From positions 1 through 40,498 of the forward strand of contig CAYYNP010000053.1 in NCBI GenBank assembly GCA_964472545.1: a stretch of 40,498 bases of DNA, in the 5' to 3' direction. Below the pieces are notes generated by a model. The model did no database searches. It was not told where the DNA came from and saw only the letters and a program-made list of their open reading frames with translations. The translations under genes were made by a program, and so were the position numbers. Position 1 is the stretch's first letter; the number at the start of each line of letters is the position of its first letter. The DNA comes from CAYYNP01 sp964472545 (GTDB lineage: Bacteria > Planctomycetota > Planctomycetia > Pirellulales > Thermoguttaceae). Positions 36,822 to 40,498 of the stretch are shown one piece after another.

Positions 36822-38195
36822 CTAGACTTGCGAGGCGGCTGCCTTCGGGAGCATGCGCATGACCACCTCAGCCGCCAGCAGGCCGCTGCGGACGGCGCTT
36901 TCCATGGTGGCGGGCCAGCCGGTGTCGGTCCAGTCGCCGGCCAAGGCAAGGCTTTTGATCGGCATCCGCTGCGCGGGGCGTAGGCGAGAGATTCCGGGTT
37001 GGACCGAGAAGACGGCCGCGGGCTGTGTTACGACGCGATGATGGAGCAGGCGTGCCGTCGGCATTTCCGGCCGAATACGCTCTAGGTCGCGGAGGACGCC
37101 GGCGAGCACATCGCGCCTGGGTTGACCGACCAGATCGTCTGCCGCGCTGATGACTGCCTGGCAATGGGCTCCGCTTTCGGTCGTCACCTCGAAAAACCAC
37201 GGGCTTCGGCCGCCGACCGACACGGCGTGGGGCAACCGAAGGACCGGGCGATCGAACCACATGTGTACGGCCGTGATTGCCGCCGGTTGAATTGCGCTAA
37301 GACCGTCGAGTTCCGGCAGCGCGGCACGCATCTCGGGCGGGAAGAGCGAGCCGACCCGCCGCCAGGGCACGGCCACGATGACGAAGTCGAAGGGAAGTTG
37401 CGTGCCGTCGACAAGCACGATGCCGAACGCGCGTCGGGCGTCGCCGTCGACTTGCAGCACGCGCCGACAGCGATGGACGATCACACCGCGTTTCGTCAGC
37501 CGCCCGCCCACGCGCCGATCGAAGATCTCGGCCAGCGGCTCCCTCGGCACCTCGAGTTCGTAAGCCCGGCGCGAGGAAAGGAAGCCGTCGACGAAGACCT
37601 TGCGTCCTGCGGCCAAGGACGCGCGGTCGGGCGTCTCGCTTAGGGCGCTGACGAGCACGACCGACCAAAACCGCTCGACGGCGCGTTCTGTCTGCCCATG
37701 GCGGCGAAGCCAATCGCCGATGCTCTCGTCGGCCGGCTGTTGGTCTTTGCCAGCATCAGGACGCTTCAGCCGCAAGAGCGTGCGGGCGATCGAGAGCCGC
37801 TCCCGCAGCGTCAGGTATTTCAGCCGCATCAGGCCCGGGGCGAGGTGTAGAGGCGGGGGGAGCCAGCCAACGGCGGCGAAGTCGCGGCGTACGGCGTCGG
37901 GGCCGAAGAAGTGCAGCCGCCGATCGCGGCGGAAGCAGTCGGCTACACCGGTCTGCCGGCAGAATTCGGCCAGTTTGGTGCAGCAGCCCATGCTGACGTG
38001 TTGGCAGAAATCGACGAGCCGGCCGATCTGTGGATCGAAAAACGACCCGGCCCGGCCGCCGAGTTGCTTCTTTTCGTCGAACAACTCGACGTGCAGCCCA
38101 CGGCGGCGAACCTCCCACGCCGCCGCCATGCCGGCCAACCCGCCGCCCACGACGGCCACCCGAGGGCCGTTCGAGTTGTCGGCGGCGAGGCTCAT
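36822..38195 (-). CDS. hpnE: hydroxysqualene dehydroxylase HpnE
   Basis: 457 residues from the ATG at 38195, which overlaps the hpnD stop as ATGA. FAD-dependent enzyme that reduces hydroxysqualene to squalene. The dinucleotide-binding start is VAVVGGGLAGMAAAWEVRRRGLHVELFDEKKQLGGRAGSF. The substrate-side motif VDFCQHVSMGCCTKLAEF and the end LALAGDWTDTGWPATMESAVRSGLLAAE are characteristic of the amine-oxidase/phytoene-desaturase branch that includes HpnE. It could be mistaken for a carotenoid desaturase, but its position after hpnC and hpnD settles the call. It converges with clpB across a 45-base gap. Confidence 0.9.
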   Translation of the reverse strand: MSLAADNSNGPRVAVVGGGLAGMAAAWEVRRRGLHVELFDEKKQLGGRAGSFFDPQIGRLVDFCQHVSMGCCTKLAEFCRQTGVADCFRRDRRLHFFGPDAVRRDFAAVGWLPPPLHLAPGLMRLKYLTLRERLSIARTLLRLKRPDAGKDQQPADESIGDWLRRHGQTERAVERFWSVVLVSALSETPDRASLAAGRKVFVDGFLSSRRAYELEVPREPLAEIFDRRVGGRLTKRGVIVHRCRRVLQVDGDARRAFGIVLVDGTQLPFDFVIVAVPWRRVGSLFPPEMRAALPELDGLSAIQPAAITAVHMWFDRPVLRLPHAVSVGGRSPWFFEVTTESGAHCQAVISAADDLVGQPRRDVLAGVLRDLERIRPEMPTARLLHHRVVTQPAAVFSVQPGISRLRPAQRMPIKSLALAGDWTDTGWPATMESAVRSGLLAAEVVMRMLPKAAASQV

Positions 38196-39112
38196 AAGAG
38201 GGCGGCGATCCGTGGCGGAAGCAGCATCCATCGTGCGGCGATGCGGAGCTTCTGGCCCCGGCTAAGCGATACGCGGCGGCGGAGTACCTCAGCGGGCCGA
38301 CGTTCGATCTTCCGCAACAGGGCCCGATAGGTCGTCATCATCATGCCGAAGATGCGTCGGCCGGACGGACGCAGGCACCGCATCAATTCGGCACCCTCGG
38401 CGTAGAGTCGTTTGGCCCGGCCGATCTGGAAGCTCATCAACTCAAGGAACCGATCGTCGGCGACGCCCGCAAGAAGGTCGTCGACCGAATAGCCGCAGCG
38501 CCTGAGGTCTTCCAGCGGCAAGTAGACGCGATCGCGGCGGGCGTCTTCTTTCAAATCGCGGAGGATGTTGGTCAATTGCATCGCCAGGCCACACTTCCGT
38601 GCCGGTTCTAGCGCTTCCTCGCCGGTGAACCCCCAGACGTGGATGCAGGCCAACCCGACCGCCGACGCCACGCGCCGGCAATAGACCTCCAACTCCCCAA
38701 ACGTCTCGTACCGTCGCCGGTTGAGGTCCATCTCGACGCCGTCGATCACCGCCAGCAGATGCTCCGCCGGAACGGCGTATCGGCGCGCGGCGTCGGCCAA
38801 CGCAGGCAGCAGTTCGACGCCGACGAGACCGTCGGCGGCAACGTGCTCGCGCTCGCACCGTCCGCATTGAAGGACGGCTTCCGTTGCGGCACGCCATTGG
38901 CAAAGCGCTTGGCGGCGTCGGTCGGCCAACTCGTCAGCCCGATCGTCGGCCAGATCGTCCGTACGTCGCATGAAAGCGTAAAGGGCATCCATTGCCCGGC
39001 GTTTGTCGCGCGGCAACCCGAAGAAGGCGGGATAGAAGCTCGACCCGGACGTCCGGGCGACTCGACGGCAAGCGGCGTAGCTGGCGTCGATCGCGCCGTC
39101 GGCAAGGGTCAT
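38192..39112 (-). CDS. hpnD: presqualene diphosphate synthase HpnD
   Basis: 306 residues from the ATG at 39112, which overlaps the hpnC stop as ATGA. Joins two farnesyl diphosphates to form presqualene diphosphate. Both Asp-rich metal-diphosphate motifs are present: RRTDDLADD (Asp52, Asp53, Asp56) and ILRDLKEDARRDRVYLP (Asp186, Asp190). Also typical are SSFYPAFFGLPRDKRRAMDALYAF and YCRRVASAVGLACIHVWG. The GMMMTTYRALLRKIE C-terminal helix is conserved in this family. It is the middle gene of a three-gene coupled operon. Confidence 0.93.
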   Translation of the reverse strand: MTLADGAIDASYAACRRVARTSGSSFYPAFFGLPRDKRRAMDALYAFMRRTDDLADDRADELADRRRQALCQWRAATEAVLQCGRCEREHVAADGLVGVELLPALADAARRYAVPAEHLLAVIDGVEMDLNRRRYETFGELEVYCRRVASAVGLACIHVWGFTGEEALEPARKCGLAMQLTNILRDLKEDARRDRVYLPLEDLRRCGYSVDDLLAGVADDRFLELMSFQIGRAKRLYAEGAELMRCLRPSGRRIFGMMMTTYRALLRKIERRPAEVLRRRVSLSRGQKLRIAARWMLLPPRIAALL

Positions 39113-40035
39113 GGTTGGTCTCCGGTGAGCGTGCCTCGGTGCAGCCGCCACCAGCATCGGGCCAGTAGCCGCAGCTTGGCCATCTTAGGCACCACCGGCC
39201 GCGACGTCCAGACGTCGAAATTCTGCCGGCGGACGGCCTGGAGGATCTCCAGCCCGCCGTGCAGGAAGAGTGCGATGGGCAGCTTCAACTCATGGGGCAT
39301 AAGATCGATCAACGGGGCTCCCCGCCGCAGCCAGGCCTCGGCCCGATCGACCTCGGCACCCAAGAGCAGCCGGAACGCCTCGTTGCACTCCCGCCGGGCG
39401 AAGTCCGCCCGGGTGAAGCCATAGCGTCGGCAATCGGCTTGCGGCAGGTAGATGCGGCCCCGGCCGAAGTCGCCGGCCACGTCTTGGCAGAAGTTGGCCA
39501 ATTGGAGCCCCGTGCAGATCGAGTCGGCCAGTTGGGCCCTTTGAGGCGTGTGGCATTTGCCCAGGTAGAGCACCAAACGGCCCACCGGATTGGCGGAGTA
39601 GCGGCAGTACTCGACCAGTTGGTCGAAGTTCTCGTACTGTGTCACCCGTTGATCCTGACGGAAGGCCACCAACAGGTCGAGCAGCGGATCGGCGGGAACG
39701 TCGAACCGCTGGATGGTGTCGGCCAGGGCCACGAACACGGGATGGGTCGACGAGCCGGCGAAACAGTCGCGAAGCTGTTGCTCCCACCAGCCCAGCAGTG
39801 CCAGGGCCTGCGTCGGGTCGCCCGTCTCGTCGGCCAAATCGTCGGCCCAGCGGCAGTAGGCGTAGACGTTGCAGAAGTGTTGCCGCAAACGCCGTGGCAG
39901 CAGCCGGCTGGCCACGGTGAAGTTCTCGTAGTGGCCTCGGGCCAAGCGGCGGCAATAACGCCGCGCACTTCTTGGCGAAACCGGCCGAACCGGCTTCGCC
40001 CGCGGGCCGTAACGTTGCAGATCGGCAACCGACAT
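39109..40035 (-). CDS. hpnC: hydroxysqualene synthase HpnC
   Basis: 308 residues. Converts presqualene diphosphate to hydroxysqualene. It has the squalene/phytoene synthase fold with RWADDLADE (Asp65, Asp66, Asp69) and NFCQDVAGDFGRGRIYLP (Asp185, Asp189). HYENFTVASRLLPRRLRQHFCNVYAYCRWADD is the characteristic HpnC N-terminal region. It is the first gene of the operon hpnC-hpnD-hpnE, each pair overlapping by four bases, so the three proteins are made together. It is divergent from ispH, whose pathway supplies the isoprenoid units. Whether squalene goes on to hopanoids or to other lipids cannot be told here: no squalene-hopene cyclase is in the window. Confidence 0.93.
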   Translation of the reverse strand: MSVADLQRYGPRAKPVRPVSPRSARRYCRRLARGHYENFTVASRLLPRRLRQHFCNVYAYCRWADDLADETGDPTQALALLGWWEQQLRDCFAGSSTHPVFVALADTIQRFDVPADPLLDLLVAFRQDQRVTQYENFDQLVEYCRYSANPVGRLVLYLGKCHTPQRAQLADSICTGLQLANFCQDVAGDFGRGRIYLPQADCRRYGFTRADFARRECNEAFRLLLGAEVDRAEAWLRRGAPLIDLMPHELKLPIALFLHGGLEILQAVRRQNFDVWTSRPVVPKMAKLRLLARCWWRLHRGTLTGDQP

Positions 40036-40055
40036 CAGTCTCCCATCACTAGCCC

Positions 40056-40120
40056 GTAGCCGAAGTCACCAGACATTGGCGCTCTGCCGAACACGGCCAA
40101 ATTCTGGCGAATTCGGCTAC
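40056..40120. repeat. family F inverted repeat between hpnC and ispH
   Basis: Left arm 40056-40079 begins gtagccgaagtcaccaga; right arm 40097-40120 ends ctggcgaattcggctac. The arms match as an inverted repeat at 20 of 24 positions with a 17-base loop. A fragment of the same sequence is at 13811-13825. Confidence 0.75.
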
Positions 40121-40155
40121 CCCCACCCACACATCCACGCCGCTGCCCGTCGATC

Positions 40156-40225
40156 TTTCATCCTTCATCCCTCCGCCCTCATCCTTCCGTCTCCCTCCCG
40201 CCCCTCGCCCCGCGCCTCTCCCTCC
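40156..40225 (+). repeat. family E pyrimidine tract upstream of ispH
   Basis: tttcatccttcatccctcc (40156-40174) is identical to 20765-20783 and is followed by a C/T-rich run to 40225. A TATGAT (40228-40233) directly follows and could be the -10 box of ispH. Confidence 0.75.
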
Positions 40226-40256
40226 ATTATGATGCCCCAAGACCAGCGAGAAAACC

Positions 40257-40498
40257 ATGCAGATCATCCTAGCTGCCCCGCGCGGTTTTTGTGCGGGCGT
40301 GAACATGGCGATCGAGAGCCTGGAACTGGCCATCCGGTTCTTCGGCACGCCGATCTACGTCTACCACGAGATCGTCCACAACAAATGGGTGGTGGATCGG
40401 TTTCTCCGGTTGGGGGTGGTGTTTGTGAACGATCTCGACGAGGTGTCGAAGAACGCCGTGTTGCTCTACTCGGCACACGGCGTGCCGCCGGAGATCCA
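40257..40498 (+). CDS. ispH: 4-hydroxy-3-methylbut-2-enyl diphosphate reductase, 5' part
   Basis: 80 complete codons are visible before the window ends; the full enzyme is about 310 residues. Last step of the MEP pathway: makes IPP and DMAPP using a 4Fe-4S cluster. MQIILAAPRGFCAGVNMAIE holds the first cluster ligand Cys12; YHEIVHNKWVVDRF holds the substrate His41; LLYSAHGVPPEI holds His74. The start ATG at 40257 comes 24 bases after a TATGAT. It is divergent from the squalene genes, so precursor supply and squalene synthesis share a control region. Confidence 0.93.
   Translation, partial: MQIILAAPRGFCAGVNMAIESLELAIRFFGTPIYVYHEIVHNKWVVDRFLRLGVVFVNDLDEVSKNAVLLYSAHGVPPEI

Noticed and set aside
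36822..38195. Carotenoid desaturase (CrtI/CrtN)
   Set aside because: The fold is shared, but the gene overlaps hpnD by four bases in an hpnC-hpnD-hpnE set, which fits HpnE.

Overview
The window looks like the chromosome of a planctomycete, most likely of the Pirellulales type. I infer this from the high GC content, a PVC-type (Planctomycetes-Verrucomicrobia-Chlamydiae) membrane-bound dehydrogenase with a CxxCH heme domain, a PQQ-like 'DWPQWRG' protein, the squalene genes hpnC/D/E, a bifunctional-nuclease (DUF151) protein, an aspartate kinase with doubled ACT regulation, and several families of palindromic intergenic repeats. No rRNA, tRNA, CRISPR array, transposase or phage structural gene was seen. 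Genes run off both edges (a low-complexity protein at the left, ispH at the right), so this is a fragment, possibly a whole contig.

Layout. 1-1288: C-terminal part of a low-complexity protein with an in-frame 15-bp repeat. 1343-2923 (-): transglutaminase-like lipoprotein. 3423-4115 (+): conserved-looking unknown protein. 4214-5542 (-): three small membrane-associated genes resembling the YqjD/YqjE (DUF883 + holin-like) stress cluster. 5756-6835 (-): nitroreductase. 7103-8818 (-): PAS/GAF/receiver signalling protein. 9214-13809 (+): 1531-residue secreted polysaccharide deacetylase/dehydrogenase/cytochrome fusion. 13901-16324 (-): rsfS-argS. 16489-16959 (+): BCP/PrxQ peroxiredoxin. 17235-18293 (+): membrane-tethered trypsin-like protease. 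18416-19669 (-): tagaturonate-epimerase-like protein. 19875-20756 (-): truB. 20910-21314 (+): DUF151 nuclease-like protein. 21509-22825 (-): PQQ-like beta-propeller protein. 23179-28522 (-): amino-acid operon hom, EEP hydrolase, ApgM-like phosphomutase, lysC. 28651-29709 (+): M42 aminopeptidase. 29787-31505 (-): M2/M3-like metallopeptidase. 31951-36776 (+): dnaK and clpB. 36822-40035 (-): hpnC-hpnD-hpnE. 40257-end (+): ispH.

How genes work together. hom, lysC and the ApgM-like gene lie in one co-oriented block. The ApgM-like protein belongs to the family proposed to supply homoserine kinase activity where ThrB is missing, so the block may carry most of the aspartate-to-threonine branch. hpnC, hpnD and hpnE overlap by ATGA and convert farnesyl diphosphate to squalene; the divergent ispH provides the isoprenoid precursors. 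dnaK and clpB form a disaggregation pair.

Intergenic DNA is the least ordinary part. I define these repeat families: A (GGGTGGCYGGGG...; CCCCCAG/CTGGGGG stems), B (GTTTAGCCGCCGCCGGCAC), C (GTTCCCAAR...YTTGGGAAC), D (GTAGGGTGCGT), E (sense-strand TCATCC/TCACC pyrimidine tracts), F (CGAAGTCRCCAGA). Every convergent gap of 77 bp or more holds an A, C or D palindrome, while B lies in tandem or divergent gaps and E lies upstream of start codons.
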